DNA of 64,000 nucleotides. It comes from Escarpia spicata. Lineage: Eukaryota > Annelida > Polychaeta > Sabellida > Siboglinidae. Below, in pieces: positions 31,701 through 43,789 of the stretch (positions within the stretch are counted from its first letter, which is position 1; each line of letters starts with the position of its first letter). The notes under the pieces are model-generated. The model saw only the letters and a program-made list of their open reading frames with translations, did not search any database and had not been told where the DNA came from. The position numbers were made by a program, and so were the translations under genes. The DNA lies in contig OZ023206.1 of assembly GCA_963995525.1 (NCBI GenBank), positions 65,915,304 to 65,979,303 of the forward strand, given 5' to 3'.

Positions 31701-34700
31701 TCCCCATCTTCTGTCCTTACGAACACGGGTACAGATGCCCACTCTGATGAAGATGGCTTTATTACTTGGGCATCAAGCATGTTAGTCAGTGTCTTCTTCT
31801 CCTCACTCTGGTGAAGATGACTTTATTACTTGGGCATCAAGCATGTTAGTCAGAGTCTTCTCCTCCTCACTCTGATGAAGATGGCTTTATTACTTGTGCA
31901 TCAAGCATGTTAGTCAGTGTCTTCTCCTCCTCACTCTGATGAAGATGGCTTTATTACTTGTGCATCAAGCATGTTAGTCAGTGTCTTCTCTTCCTCACTC
32001 TGATGAAGATGACTTTATTACTTGTGCATCAAGCATGTTAGTCAGTGTCTTCTCCTCCTCACTCTGATGAAGATGGCTTTATTACTTGGGCATCAAGCAT
32101 GTTAGTCAGTGTCTTCTCCTCCTCACTCTGATGAAGATGACTTTATTACTAGGGCATCAAGCAGGTTAGTCAGTGTCTTCTCCTCCTCACTCTGATGAAG
32201 ATGACTTTATTACTTGTGCATCAAGCATGTTAGTCAGTGTCTTCTCCTCCTCACTCTGATGAAGATGACTTTATTACTTGGGCATCAAGCATGTTAGTCA
32301 ATGTCTTCTCCTCCTCACTCTGATGAAGATGACTTTATTACTTGTGCATCAAGCATGTTAGTCAGTGTCATCTCCTCCTCACAGTGATGAAGATGACTTT
32401 ATTACTTGGGCATCAAGCAGGTTAGTCAGTGTCTTCTCCTCCTCACTCTGATGAAGATGACTTTATTACTTGTGCATCAAGCATGTTAGTCAGTGTCTTC
32501 TCCTCCTCACTCTGATGAAGATGACTTTATTACTTGGGCATCAAGCATGTTAGTCAATGTCTTCTCCTCCTCACTCTGATGAAGATGACTTTATTACTTG
32601 TGCATCAAGCATGTTAGTCAGTGTCATCTCCTCCTCATAGTGATGAAGATGACTTTATTACTTGGGCATCAAGCATGTTAGTCAGTGTCTTCTCCTCCTC
32701 ACTCTGATGAAGATGGCTTTATTACTTGTGCATCAAGCATGTTAGTCAATGTCTTCTCCTCCTCACTCTGATGAAGATGACTTTATTATTTGGGCATCAA
32801 GCATGTTAGTCAGTGTCTTCTCCTCCTCACTCTGATGAAGATGACTTTATTACTTGGGCATCAAGCATGTTAGTCAGTGTCTTCTCCTCCTCACTCTGAT
32901 CAAGATGGCTTTATTACTTGGGCATCAAGCATGTCAGTCAGTGTCTTCTCCTCCTCACTCTGATGAAGATGACTTTATTACTAGGGCATCAAGCAGGTTA
33001 GTCAGTGTCTTCTCCTCCTCACTCTGATGAAGATGACTTTATTACTTGTGCATCAAGCATGTTAGTCAGTGTCTTCTTCTCCTCACTCTGATGAAGATGA
33101 CTTTATTACTTGTGCATCAAGCATGTTAGTCAGTGTCTTCTCCTCCTCACTCTGATCAAGATGACTTTATTACTAGGGCATCAAGCATGTTAGTCAGTGT
33201 CTTCTCCTCCTCGCTCTGACGAAGAATGCTTTATTTCTAGGGCATTAAGCATGTTAGTCAGTGTCTTCTCCTCCTCACTCTGATGAAGATGACTTTATTA
33301 CTAGGGCATCAAGCATGTTAGTCAGTGTCTTCTCCTCCTCGCTCTGACGAAGAATGCTTTATTACTAGGGCATCAAGCATGTTAGTCAGTGTCTTCTCCT
33401 CCTCACTCTGATGAAGATGGCTTTATTACTTGTGCATCAAGCATGTTAGTCAGTGTCTTCTCTTCCTCACTCTGATGAAGATGACTTTATTACTTGTGCA
33501 TCAAGCATGTTAGTCAGTGTCTTCTCCTCCTCACTCTGATGAAGATGGCTTTATTACTTGTGCATCAAGCATGTTAGTCAGTGTCATCTCCTCCTCACAG
33601 TGATGAAGATGACTTTATTACTTGGGCATCAAGCATGTTAGTCAGTGTCTTCTCCTCCTCACTCTGATGAAGATGGCTTTATTACTTGTGCATCAAGCAT
33701 GTTAGTCAGTGTCTTCTTCTCCTCACTCTGATGAAGATGACTTTATTACTTGTGCATCAAGCATGTTAGTCAGTGTCTTCTCCTCCTCACTCTGATGAAA
33801 ATGACTTTATTACTAGGGCATCAAGCATGTTAGTCAGTGTCTTCTCCTCCTCGCTCTGACGAAGAATGCTTTATTACTAGGGCATTAAGCATGTTAGTCA
33901 GTGTCTTCTCCTCCTCACTCTGATGAAGATGACTTTATTACGTGTGCATCAAGCATGTTAGTCAGTGTCTTCTCCTCCTCACTCTGATGAAGATGACTTT
34001 ATTACTTGGGCATCAAGCATGTTAGTCAATGTCTTCTCCTCCTCACTCTGATGAAGATGACTTAATTACTTGTGCATCAAGCATGTTAGTCAGTGTCATC
34101 TCCTCCTCACAGTGATGAAGATGACTTTATTACTTGGGCATCAAGCATGTTAGTCAGTGTCTTCTCCTCCTCACTCTGATGAAGATGGCTTTATTACTTG
34201 TGCATCAAGCATGTTAGTCAGTGTCTTCTCCTCCTCACTCTGATGAAGATGACTTTATTACTTGGGCATCAAGCATGTTAGTCAGTGTCTTCTCCTCCTC
34301 ACTCTGATGAAGATGACTTTATTACTTGGGCATCAAGCATGTTAGTCAGTGTCTTCTCCTCCTCACTCTGATGAAGATGGCTTTATTACTTGGGCATCAA
34401 GCATGTCAGTCAGTGTCTTCTCCTCCTCACTCTGATGAAGATGACTTTATTACTAGGGCATCAAGCAGGTTAGTCAGTGTCTTCTCCTCCTCACTCTGAT
34501 GAAGATGACTTTATTACTTGTGCATCAAGCATGTTAGTCAGTGTCTTCTTCTCCTCACTCTGATGAAGATGACTTTATTACTTGTGCATCAAGCATGTTA
34601 GTCAGTGTCTTCTCCTCCTCACTCTGATGAAGATGACTTTATTACTAGGGCATCAAGCATGTTAGTCAGTGTCTTCTCCTCCTCGCTCTGACGAAGAATG

Positions 34701-36550
34701 CTTTATTACTAGGGCATTAAGCATGTTAGTCAGTGTCTTCTCCTCCTCACTCTGATGAAGATGACTTTATTACTAGGGCATCAAGCATGTTAGTCAGTGT
34801 CTTCTCCTCCTCACTCTGATGAAGATGGCTTTATTACTTGTGCATCAAGCATGTTAGTCAGTGTCTTCTCTTCCTCACTCTGATGAAGATGACTTTATTA
34901 CTTGTGCATCAAGCATGTTAGTCAGTGTCTTCTCCTCCTCTCTCTGATGAAGATGGCTTTATTACTTGTGCATCAAGCATGTTAGTCAGTGTCATCTCCT
35001 CCTCACAGTGATGAAGATGACTTTATTACTTGGGCATCAAGCATGTTAGTCAGTGTCTTCTCCTCCTCACTCTGATGAAGATGGCTTTATTACTTGTGCA
35101 TCAAGCATGTTAGTCAGTGTCTTCTCCTCCTCACTCTGATGAAGATGACTTTATTACTTGGGCATCAAGCATGTTAGTCAGTGTCTTCTCCTCCTCACTC
35201 TGATGAAGATGACTTTATTACTAGGGCATCAAGCAGGTTAGTCAGTGTCTTCTCCTCCTCACTCTGATGAAGATGACTTTATTACTTGTGCATCAAGCAT
35301 GTTAGTCAGTGTCTTCTCCTCCTCACTCTGATGAAGATGACTTTATTACTTGGGCATCAAGCATGTTAGTCAATGTCTTCTCCTCCTCACTCTGATGAAG
35401 ATGACTTTATTACTTGTGCATCAAGCATGTTAGTCAGTGTCTTCTCCTCCTCACTCTGATGAAGATGGCTTTATTACTTGTGCATCAAGCATGTTAGTCA
35501 GTGTCTTCTTCTCCTCACTCTGATGAAGATGACTTTATTACTTGTGCATCAAGCATGTTAGTCAGTGTCTTCTCCTCCTCACTCTGATGAAGATGACTTT
35601 ATTACTAGGGCATCAAGCATGTTAGTCAGTGTCTTCTCCTCCTCGCTCTGACGAAGAATGCTTTATTACTAGGGCATTAAGCATGTTAGTCAGTGTCTTC
35701 TCCTCCTCACTCTGATGAAGATGATTTTATTACTAGGGCATCAAGCATGTTAGTCAGTGTCTTCTCCTCCTCGCTCTGACGAAGATGACTTTATTACTAG
35801 GGCATTAAGCATGTTAGTCAGTGTCTTCTCCTCCTCACTCTGATGAAGATGGCTTTATTACTTGGGCATCAAGCATGTTAGTCAGTGTCTTCTTCTCCTC
35901 ACTCTGATGAAGATGGCTTTATTACTTGGGCATCAAGCATGTTAGTCAGTGTCTTCTTCTCCTCACTCTGATTGATGAAGATGACTTTATTACTAGGGCA
36001 TCAAGCATGTTAGTCAGTGTCTTCTCCTCCTCACTCTGATGAAGATGGCTTTATTACTTGGGCATCAAGCATGTTAGTCAGTGTCTTCTCCTCCTCACTA
36101 TGATGAAGATGGCTTTATGACTTGTGCATCAATCATGTTAGGCAGTGTCTTCTCCTCCTCACTCTGATGAAGATGGCTTTATTACTTGGGCATCAAGCAT
36201 GTTAGTCAGTGTCTTCTTCTCCTCACTCTGATGAAGATGACTTTGTTACTTGGGCATCAAGCATGTTAGTCAGTGTCTTCTCCTCCTCACTCTGACGAAG
36301 GTGGTTTTATTACTTGTGCATCAATCATGTTAGGCAGTGTCTTCTCCTCCTCACTCTGATGAAGATGGCTTTATTACTTGGGCATCAAGCATGTTAGTCA
36401 GTGTCTTCTTCTCCTCACTCTGATGAAGATGACTTTGTTACTTGGGCATCAAGCATGTTAGTCAGTGTCTTCTCCTCCTCACTCTGACGAAGGTGGTTTT
36501 ATTACTTGGGCATCAAGCATGTTAGTCAGAGTCTTCTCCTCCTCCCTCTG
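28724..36550. repeat. 64-bp satellite array, about 122 copies, derived from Gypsy B RT coding sequence
   Basis: The unit (CACTCTGATGAAGATG... to ...GTCTTCTCCTCCT) repeats every 64 bp for about 7.8 kb. Read on the minus strand, one unit encodes EEKTLTNMLDAQVIKPSSSE. The same peptide sits at both array edges in continuous pol sequence (RT N-terminal part on the right, palm on the left). The unit is not a multiple of three, so the array shifts frame at each copy. Variants (TTGTG/TTGGG/TAGGG; CATCTCC...ACAGTG; GCTCTGACGAAGAATG) recur in blocks, indicating higher-order duplication. Confidence 0.95.
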
Positions 36551-36697
36551 GAATTTTAATGGAGTGCCCCTTAGTTGTTCTCTGACCGGGTCTTCATTAT
36601 AAATGATTATGCGATGGCGTATAAGAGTGAATTTTCCTAAAAAAACGTTACTGTCCTTGGAGAAAACGCTACCACATTTAGCTAGTGATAGCCCCAA
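36479..36697 (-). pseudogene. pol: Gypsy B RT N-terminal part at right edge of the satellite
   Basis: It encodes LSLAKCGSVFSKDSNVFLGK, RHRIII, REQLRGTPLKF and REEEKTLTNMLDAQVIKP. This is the usual Gypsy block leading into RT (F-S-K-D...H-x-I...P...P...E-x-x-x-x-L-x-x-G-V-I-x-P). The tail of this frame enters the last 64-bp unit. Confidence 0.8.
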
Positions 36698-36699
36698 TT

Positions 36700-37240
36700 G
36701 TTCCCTAATAGAATATATTCTTCTTTGCTTTGATAAACATGTCCTCCATGTGTGGAGGCATTTGTGATTCCCCCTCCGTAAGCATAGTGGAGACTTGTGT
36801 ATCGTCTAAGCTACCATCTGGAATAAGGGATACTGCTATAGGCGGTGGTGTTTCGTTAATCCTGTTTACCTCTTCCCTTTATCACCATTAGTATTCCTCA
36901 TTATTTCGATACGACTGACCTGTATGCTTTCTCGACAGGGCTCTGAGCTAGTATCAAATATGGCATCCATTTCCACAGCCTGAACTAGCATTTTCCCTCT
37001 CTGCAATGTGACTGGTTTATTGGAATCGTTTATAATCTCCATAGTAATGGGTCCAATTCTCCCATTAATTATACAAGATTAACTCGTCCGTCATATCCAG
37101 TGAAGTAACGTAAACATTGCAAGAAGGGTTAGGGCACTCTACCATCACATTACCTCTATGTTTTGGCAGAATTACAGTGCGTTGCGCTACTTGAATTCTA
37201 CTTATATTGTACTTCACCGTCGGCCCCTTTTTATCAGAGC
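36700..37240 (-). pseudogene. pol: Gypsy B protease-RT spacer
   Basis: Broken minus-strand frames include NDSNKPVTLQRGKML and a PPHMEDMFIKA segment, as in the linker between protease and RT of Gypsy pol. Stop codons interrupt it. Confidence 0.5.
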
Positions 37241-37244
37241 ATGA

Positions 37245-38005
37245 ACAGTGGCGCCGTCCATTGTTACAGTGCTGTTATCAATATCCACAATACAGTGGTG
37301 CTGTCCATCGTTACAGTGCTGTTATCAATATCCACAATAGAGTGATGCCGTCCATTGTTACAGTGCTGTTATCAATATCCACAATACAGTGGTGCCGTCC
37401 ATCGTTACAGTGCTGTTATCAATATCCACAATAGAGTGATGCCGTCCATTGTTACACTGCTGTTATCAATATCCACAATACAGTGATGCTGTCCATTTTT
37501 ACAGTGCTGTTATCAATATCCACAATACAGTGATATCGTCCACTGTTACAGTGCTGTTATCAATATCCACAATACAGTGGTGCCGTCCATCGTTACAGTG
37601 CTGTTATCAATATCCACAATAGAGTGTTGCCGTCCATTGTTACACTGCTGTTATCAATATCCACAATACAGTGATGCTGTCCATTTTTACAGTGCTGTTA
37701 TCAATATCCACAAGAGAGTGATGCCGTCCATTGTTACACTGCTGTTATCAATATCCACAATACAGTGATGCTGTCCATTTTTACAGTGCTGTTATCAATA
37801 GCCACAATACAGTGATGCCGTCCATTGTTACAGTGCTGTTATCAATATCCACAATACAGTGGTGCCGTCCATCGTTACAGTGCTGTTATCAATATCCACA
37901 ATAGAATGATGCCGTCCATTGTTACACTGCTGTTATCAATATCCACAATACAGTGATGCTGTCCATTTTTACAGTGCTGTTATCAATATCCACAATAGAG
38001 TGATG
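37245..38005. repeat. 47-bp tandem array, 16 copies, derived from Gypsy B protease coding sequence
   Basis: GCTGTTATCAATATCCAC recurs exactly every 47 bp from 37,271 to 37,976. On the minus strand the unit encodes SIVDIDNSTV, which is also the end of the retropepsin block at the right edge (FLLKHHSIVDIDNSTVKM). Variants CATTGTT/CATCGTT/CATTTTT alternate. Confidence 0.95.
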
Positions 38006-38368
38006 CTTTAATAGAAAATCAAGCCTTAGAATAAAATCATCTGTTATCCGTCCCACATCCACATCGAAGTTGTACTGATTTTGTTGTATGGTTATTGGGA
38101 GTCTCTTGATTAGATAGCATTGCATATACTAGCCGTGTTCTGCATTCTTAATGGTTATGAACTCTTGGGTCATGGTGCACACGTGTCCTAATGAGTCAAT
38201 AAACGATTGACTGACCATTGACATTTTGGCGGCAGTGACTACTACCATGAGCGTATCCTGCCCATACAGTGTGGCTGGTATTAACAGTGTGTGGCCTACT
38301 GTTGGGCTCAGGTGGGTACTTCTGACTGTCACATGTTCTCCATTATCTTTGTGCTGTTTATTTGACAT
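37922..38368 (-). pseudogene. pol: Gypsy B retropepsin remnant
   Basis: Two frames carry protease-like blocks: HTLLIPATLYGQ with VVVTAAKMSMVSQSFIDSLG where the D-T-G-A box should be, and FILRLDFLLKHHSIVDID, the second conserved block. The catalytic D-T-G motif is not preserved. Confidence 0.55.
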
Positions 38369-38689
38369 GTCCAGGAGCCTATTGTTATATGGGTGATGTT
38401 TGTTGGTCGGTAGTCCAAAGTGCTTATGTAGCTATTCTATTTACTTTGACACCTGCCCCAATACTACACAGAGTTTCTACTTTAACACCTACACCACCAC
38501 CGTTGTCCTGGCTAGTGGACATGCTGGAGGTTGTATTAGCACCTCGGTGCCCTGCCTGGTCAATCTTCCATTGTGGTGTTATAGGTACCCTAACGCTCGA
38601 CTCATTGATGATACCTACTCCATTACAATTGTCCGGACTGGTGGACATACATGGAGTTGATCTTATTAGTGTGCGTCGGTTGGCAAAGG

Positions 38690-39945
38690 GTGATGATGGA
38701 TGGCCAACTGGATTTACCTTATTTAGTTTGACGGTGGTTTATCCGTCCCATCACCTTTTCTGTTGGAAAGGGAGGGGACATCACGACGAGGACTGGGACT
38801 TCGGCTGTAATTCTCTGCAAGCTGATAATATCTTCCGCGGTTATCATGATGGGGGGATTATGAGTCCTGTACCGTCCACGAGTATTATCCCGATTATCCT
38901 CTCGTAAGGGGTTAGGGGTGTTATATTGCCCACGAATATCATCATCCCTCCCACCATGCCTACCGCTGTGTTTAGGAGTCCTATATCTCCCACGCCGTGC
39001 ATCCTCTCCCCCGTTATACCTGGGTCCCAGTTGTAAGCCTCGGGTATTAATTCGAATTGGTGAATCCAGTTATCCCATTCACCTGGTTTACCATCAAATT
39101 TGTCGATAGTGACTTTTCTGTCACTTGGCCGACGAAATATCTCGAGACCACGCCTGTTGTTCGGGCTTCGTCGACTTTGAGGCGTTCCATTGGTCGGTCA
39201 TCCCCAGGTTCAGTGGAGTACCGATCATGACTAGATCGTTCGAATGGTTACCGTTGCGGACCATCGTAACTACTGTTGGGGAAGGTGTCTGTTGTATCTA
39301 CATGCATCGCGTCCGTTGACAGGGTCTTGTGCTCATCGCGATGCTTAGTTTCGCCTATATTCCCCAATGTACATGATGTTGGTTCTGTTTGTGCGTGCTT
39401 AGGTCGGGCTCATGAACAGACCCCGACACATATTTCCACAATCGGGCCTCTTTCCGGGCCTGTAAGGCACGCACGGTTGCTACAATTGTGTCTTGTTTGT
39501 TTAGTTTTTCAGTTTTTTGAAACAATGCTTTCTGCATCGATTCGATGGCAGATTCATTCCTGTGACACCTATCCTCTAGTTGAGAGAATCTGGCCCCAAG
39601 CTTGGTTATACTGTCGTAAATACGCTCTGTTGCATATGTACGTCTAGGGCTACCAAATTCAAATTCGTCCGTTTGTTTGTCATTACTCGATGAAATGTAA
39701 TCAATGGTCGACTTCCTGGCGGGCTTCGTTCCAGTGGCGGAGATGATCCACCAAATGCAGGGACCGGCTGCTTCCCACTGCTCCCCGTCATCCGCACCTA
39801 GAACCGCATTCGTCAAACTCGCTCCGTACACCTTGTCGTTCTCCGCAGGAGGTGTGTACACGGCTCCATCTGGGAATTTGGGTCTTACTTTTTGTAAATA
39901 TGCAGAGGAGGAAGGGTTTCGGGGGTATCCACCTTGAGTGACCAA
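38690..39945 (-). pseudogene. gag: Gypsy B gag-like region
   Basis: The frame 39,945-39,355 encodes a helical segment (YDSITKLGARFSQLEDRC; QKALFQKTEKLNKQD). Near 39,120-39,050 another frame reads KVTIDKFDGKPGEWDNWIHQ then FELIPEAYNW, a typical Gypsy gag capsid start. Beyond it come RGRYRTP-type arginine-rich repeats resembling a nucleocapsid tail. Frame breaks separate these blocks. Confidence 0.5.
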
Positions 39946-40580
39946 CTCTCAGCCATGTCATAGTGCGCCAGGCCCCGCTCCTGAATGCTATCGAAGCCAG
40001 GTTTCACCTCCTGAATCATGATGTCACCTGTACTATTCACGATAATGGGGCCGTGGACATTGTTAGTGATTTTTTTTAGGTTATCCCATTCGCGATGGAA
40101 CACGTCGTTACCTTCCCCACTGATAATCTGAGGAGTCAGGTAGGTCGATACCTCATTTATGGCCTTGGCCATGGCCGTCTCGAGTTCCAGACCGAAGTCG
40201 TAGGACTCATAGTGGCCGAGTATGTTAAGGATGGTGGCCAGCTGCTTGCTGCGGTACAGGTGCCGGACTGTGCAGCAGAGGAGGATGAGTTTCGGCAGCT
40301 TCCACTCACCCGTCGTCACCGCACGGCAGAGGTCCTGGCAAATACACAGCACGAAGCATCTCGTCTTCTGACACTTCTCTCCATCCTCTGCCTCTCCAGA
40401 CATTGCAATGTTGTGGAAATAGATCAGAAAATGAGAAAGCTTCTGAGAAGAAGGGGGAAAGGAATATGACCAGGAGATTGATTTGAGTTGATGTAGATAC
40501 TGATCGTAGTGGGTCATTTTCGAGTAGTTTCCTTTCTTCTTGGACTCATAATTAGCCAATTTCCTGTCTCGTAGTGGCAT
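39885..40580 (-). CDS. 231-residue ORF with LGHYESYDF motif, function unknown
   Basis: An open frame starting MPLRDRKLANYESKKKGNYS. Its core is RHLYRSKQLATILNILGHYE, then SYDFGLELETAMAKAINEVS and a block ending in VNSTGDIMIQEV. From memory, a multicopy metazoan family of unknown function has a similar LGHCxSYDxxxxLETxxA motif; this was not searched. It overlaps the gag-like frame by about 60 bp in another phase, so it may be the upstream part of element B or a separate element into which B is fused. It has no visible introns. Confidence 0.4.
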   Translation of the reverse strand: MPLRDRKLANYESKKKGNYSKMTHYDQYLHQLKSISWSYSFPPSSQKLSHFLIYFHNIAMSGEAEDGEKCQKTRCFVLCICQDLCRAVTTGEWKLPKLILLCCTVRHLYRSKQLATILNILGHYESYDFGLELETAMAKAINEVSTYLTPQIISGEGNDVFHREWDNLKKITNNVHGPIIVNSTGDIMIQEVKPGFDSIQERGLAHYDMAESWSLKVDTPETLPPLHIYKK

Positions 40581-40599
40581 ATAATTTTGAGCCAGTACT

Positions 40600-41580
40600 T
40601 ATGCGCAATCACCGATCCTTAACTTAGTATTTTACTCGATTTCAGGAATGAAAATATGGTATTATGTGCATTTTGAGGCAATACATATCGTTGAATCGTC
40701 AAAATAACCAACTCAAGGGATTCCTTATGCCACAATTACACGAAAAAGTGGGTTCATTTGTCTTTGTACGATGAACGGTTCAAAAGTTATGTGTATCCTT
40801 GATTTTACCAGTCGCGCGTGACAAAATTCAGGATGGCCGCCAAACTGACCCCTTCGGACATTACTTGGAAATGGGAACATCCAAATATGTTAACTAGACA
40901 CCTTCAGGGTTGCAAAAAAAGTAAGTTTCATTTAGAAATCCAGTGGGTGCATGGGGGGCATACCTTCAGACTGTACTAATATAAGTTGTCTAGAAGAATG
41001 GCATCCATATACATGCACAAGTTTGAGTTCTGAAATAAGTTAAGGAGAATTTCAGGTTTAAGTACCTCTAGCTGCAGTCTCGTGACCCACTGCTCATGCG
41101 AAGCTGCATATGTCGGGTACACATATATTGGCATGTATGTATGCGGGACATTTATCTCACATATCACGTATATGTTTTATCTATTAGCTATAAGTTATAT
41201 GCCCGTAATCTGCCCTCGTAATGTAACTTATGCAATATATATGTACACTAAATAATGAGTCATTGGACTGCATGCAAGTATATACATACATGTCTGCACC
41301 ATGACGTGTCACCCGGTCAGACATAAAAATGTAATCTAATTTCGTCTTTGAACAACATGTGTCATGCAATATGGTTTTAATGATCTCCGGATAACTTGGA
41401 ACACGTGATACATTTTATTAGGCCTGTTATATTATCCATGAATAAACGTTATTTAGAGATACGTAATTGTTATTAGAGGTACCTTAATTAATTTATAGTA
41501 AACAGACATATTAAGCTACTGGAATATGGAAGAAACACAATTTGAGTATTTTTATATCAAAAACCACCATATTCTAGCTG
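40600..41580. other. Intergenic, no gene seen
   Basis: AT-rich unique-looking sequence. Short open frames show no recognisable domain. Confidence 0.5.
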
Positions 41581-41584
41581 CCAT

Positions 41585-42085
41585 CAACATCATCATTGTG
41601 CAGCCGTAGTGTCCCGTGGTTGGGTGAAGGCCTCAGCATGTCGTTTCCAAATTAGCGCCTGTCTTGCGCTATCCTCTGCCAGATTGTGCCCTTCCACTGT
41701 TCGTCTAGTTTGACTCTCCACCGTCTCGCCGGTCTTTCTCTAAATCGTTTCCCTTCGAAAGGTCTCCAGGTTATGATACGCGATGTCCATCGGTTATCTC
41801 GTAGTCTGCTGATGTACCCTGCTCAGGTCCACTTTTGTCGTCAAATTTGTTCAATAAAATAAATCTGCCTTATATGTGATAGAACTGCCATGCCTCCCCT
41901 TAATTAGTTAAGTTAATTGGTCATATAGGGGTTAAATAGTTTAAGGTTGGCTTAATGCAATACCAGCATGCCTTGCAAATGACGTCACATATTGCGCGGC
42001 ATTGAATATGCGTACAATCGAAGTAGGAGACTGCCAAGTAATCAATAAATGTTTGCAAGTAAGTGTTACCATCCGAGTCTAGCAG
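41585..42085 (-). repeat. Composite LINE-3'-end repeat, inverted relative of 55,930-56,368
   Basis: The minus strand reads a unique AT-rich leader (42,085-41,880), then a LINE C-terminal remnant with RWTSRI-, RPFEGK- and RRWR-type blocks, then the LINE 3' end. The plus strand at 55,930-56,368 matches it end to end until the Polinton starts. Sharing of both parts shows a composite family. Confidence 0.7.
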
Positions 42086-42735
42086 CAACTAATGAAGACC
42101 AAAGGGCAACAATTGTGTAATAACTAAATCGGAAATATCATCAAAAAATAAAGTATATATCACCAAACTCCAATATATTTGGAGTTAGCTATTACGGTAT
42201 AGTACACATGCTATGACTACCGTGAAAACCATTTCAATCAATTTTTCTTGCAAGCATTTTCTAGTCAGTGTCCCAAAACGTGTACAATTGGGTTTTAGCA
42301 GGTCCAAAAATAAATGTTTGATTCTGAACAATTAAGTTATATTTTCTCATTGTACTGTACATATATTGAGGCATATTTTCCATAAATGGTTCAATGTAAC
42401 ACGTGGTACTTTTGTTATGACTGTCACTTGAAGTAAAACGTGATTTTTATCGCGTGTCCAGCGTCACCGACGAAAAATTACAATACGGCGAGACACTATC
42501 ATATCATGATAAAACAACACGTGTTGACGACTAGACTTTTCTCTCTCTTGTTTTCTTATGCAACAAACCTCACAACTGTCCATTTGGTTCTACCTGTTTA
42601 CAGTCTCTACAGATGATCCCGCGCCAGTTACGAATGTAACGTTCTTGATAATCAATTTACCAACCCGTTCCCCAATCGGTTTGGTTTACGCACTGTTCTT
42701 GTGGCCCTATAATGACCACCCTTTCTCCCTCCATT
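42086..42735. other. Intergenic, no gene seen
   Basis: AT-rich. No recognised feature. Confidence 0.5.
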
Positions 42736-42737
42736 TG

Positions 42738-43745
42738 TCATTTTACAATTGTCCGTCTTGTGTCGGTAGCTTGACGGGTTTGACAATTGGTGTCCATCTC
42801 GTAAAACGGACTTACTCTGTCAACAGACACATTGTCATCCTTGTGTTCGAAGCGTATTCGAAAACACTTTCTCCAACGGCACACAACACGAAAGGGATCC
42901 GTATATTTCGGTTCGAGTGAAGGCTGAACTTTATCCACACGAACGAGCACTTTCTTTGCGATCCAAAGGTCCTGCGGCACAGGGTTGCACACTTTAGACC
43001 TCCCATGTCACGGGTGTCTGTGAACCGTTGTGCTGCCATGGCCGACGCCAACTCTCTGCCGAACACTGAGGCATTGCCGATGTTGGCTCGCCGAACGACT
43101 AACTGGCTGTTGGCCAGTTACCATTATGGATGGCGAGACACCCGTGTCCAGGTTTGTCGCCGCACGCAATCCGAGCAGCACCATGATAACACGGCAAGCC
43201 AGTTTGCCATGCCAAGCAGACGGGCGCGGAGCGAGTTTTTCAACCAGCGATGCATCCGCTCGACTTGTCCATTGTGTTGCGTATGGTAATTGGTAGTTGG
43301 GTCGCGGGTAATTATCATCAAATGGCAAACCTCCCGCCACAAATCAGAGACGAACTGCGATCCCCGGTCTGACGTAATTATGTCGGTGACGCCCCATCTG
43401 GCGATTAATTGACGTACCAACACTTTAGCACAAGCTTTTGCGTTCGCCGCCTCTCTGTATATTGTCACTGGAAACGCTTCCGGCCAGGCCGTCCATCTGT
43501 CGATCACAGTGAGCAAGGTGTTCTTCCCTTCACACGCTAGGTTCAGTGGGCCTACGGGATCGACGTGGATATGACTGAATTGCATGGTCGGTGCTGGTAA
43601 CCGTTCAAACGGCGTTTTCGTATGCACTTGGAAGTTGGACTTTCGCTTTCTGACATACCTCGCATGATTTGGTCCATTTGACGAGCGCCAAGCCGGCCTT
43701 TATCCCTGGAGACTGTCGAACACGACACGTTGCACAGCCGTTGGA
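42738..43745 (-). pseudogene. pol: Gypsy fragment C: integrase
   Basis: The minus strand has a zinc-binding remnant (KSCEVCQKAKV near 43,650) and the DDE core HIHVDPVGPL, VIDRWTAWPEAFPV, SDRGSQFVSDLW and NGQVERMHRWLK. Then, after a frame shift, comes the C-terminal block AKKVLVRVDKVQPSLEPKY...YTDPFRVV. The catalytic D, D and E are present. RT and gag are absent and no LTR was found, so this is a truncated copy of a different Gypsy lineage from A. Confidence 0.8.
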
Positions 43746-43789
43746 ACTAGGACGCTTGCCTCCTGCATATCTTATTACATCTCAAATGG

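Larger units (their letters stand above)
26378..39945 (-). mobile_element. Degenerate Gypsy-like element B with two internal satellite expansions
   Basis: Reading the minus strand from right to left the order is: gag-like region (about 39.95-38.7 kb), retropepsin remnant (38,368-37,922), 47-bp array, spacer, RT N-terminus (36,697-36,551), 64-bp array (7.8 kb), RT palm fragments (28,764-28,410), a deletion joining directly to the integrase C-terminus (28,400-28,115), an extra ORF (27,953-27,195), a polypurine tract and a candidate LTR. The right border and 5' LTR were not found. The element is dead. Confidence 0.7.

Noticed and set aside
28724..36550. CRISPR-like array
   Set aside because: Units are tandem with no spacers, in an animal genome, and derive from Gypsy pol.
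38362..38907. Plus-strand 181-residue frame as a gene
   Set aside because: It lies antisense to the gag/protease remnant of element B and has no recognisable domain.
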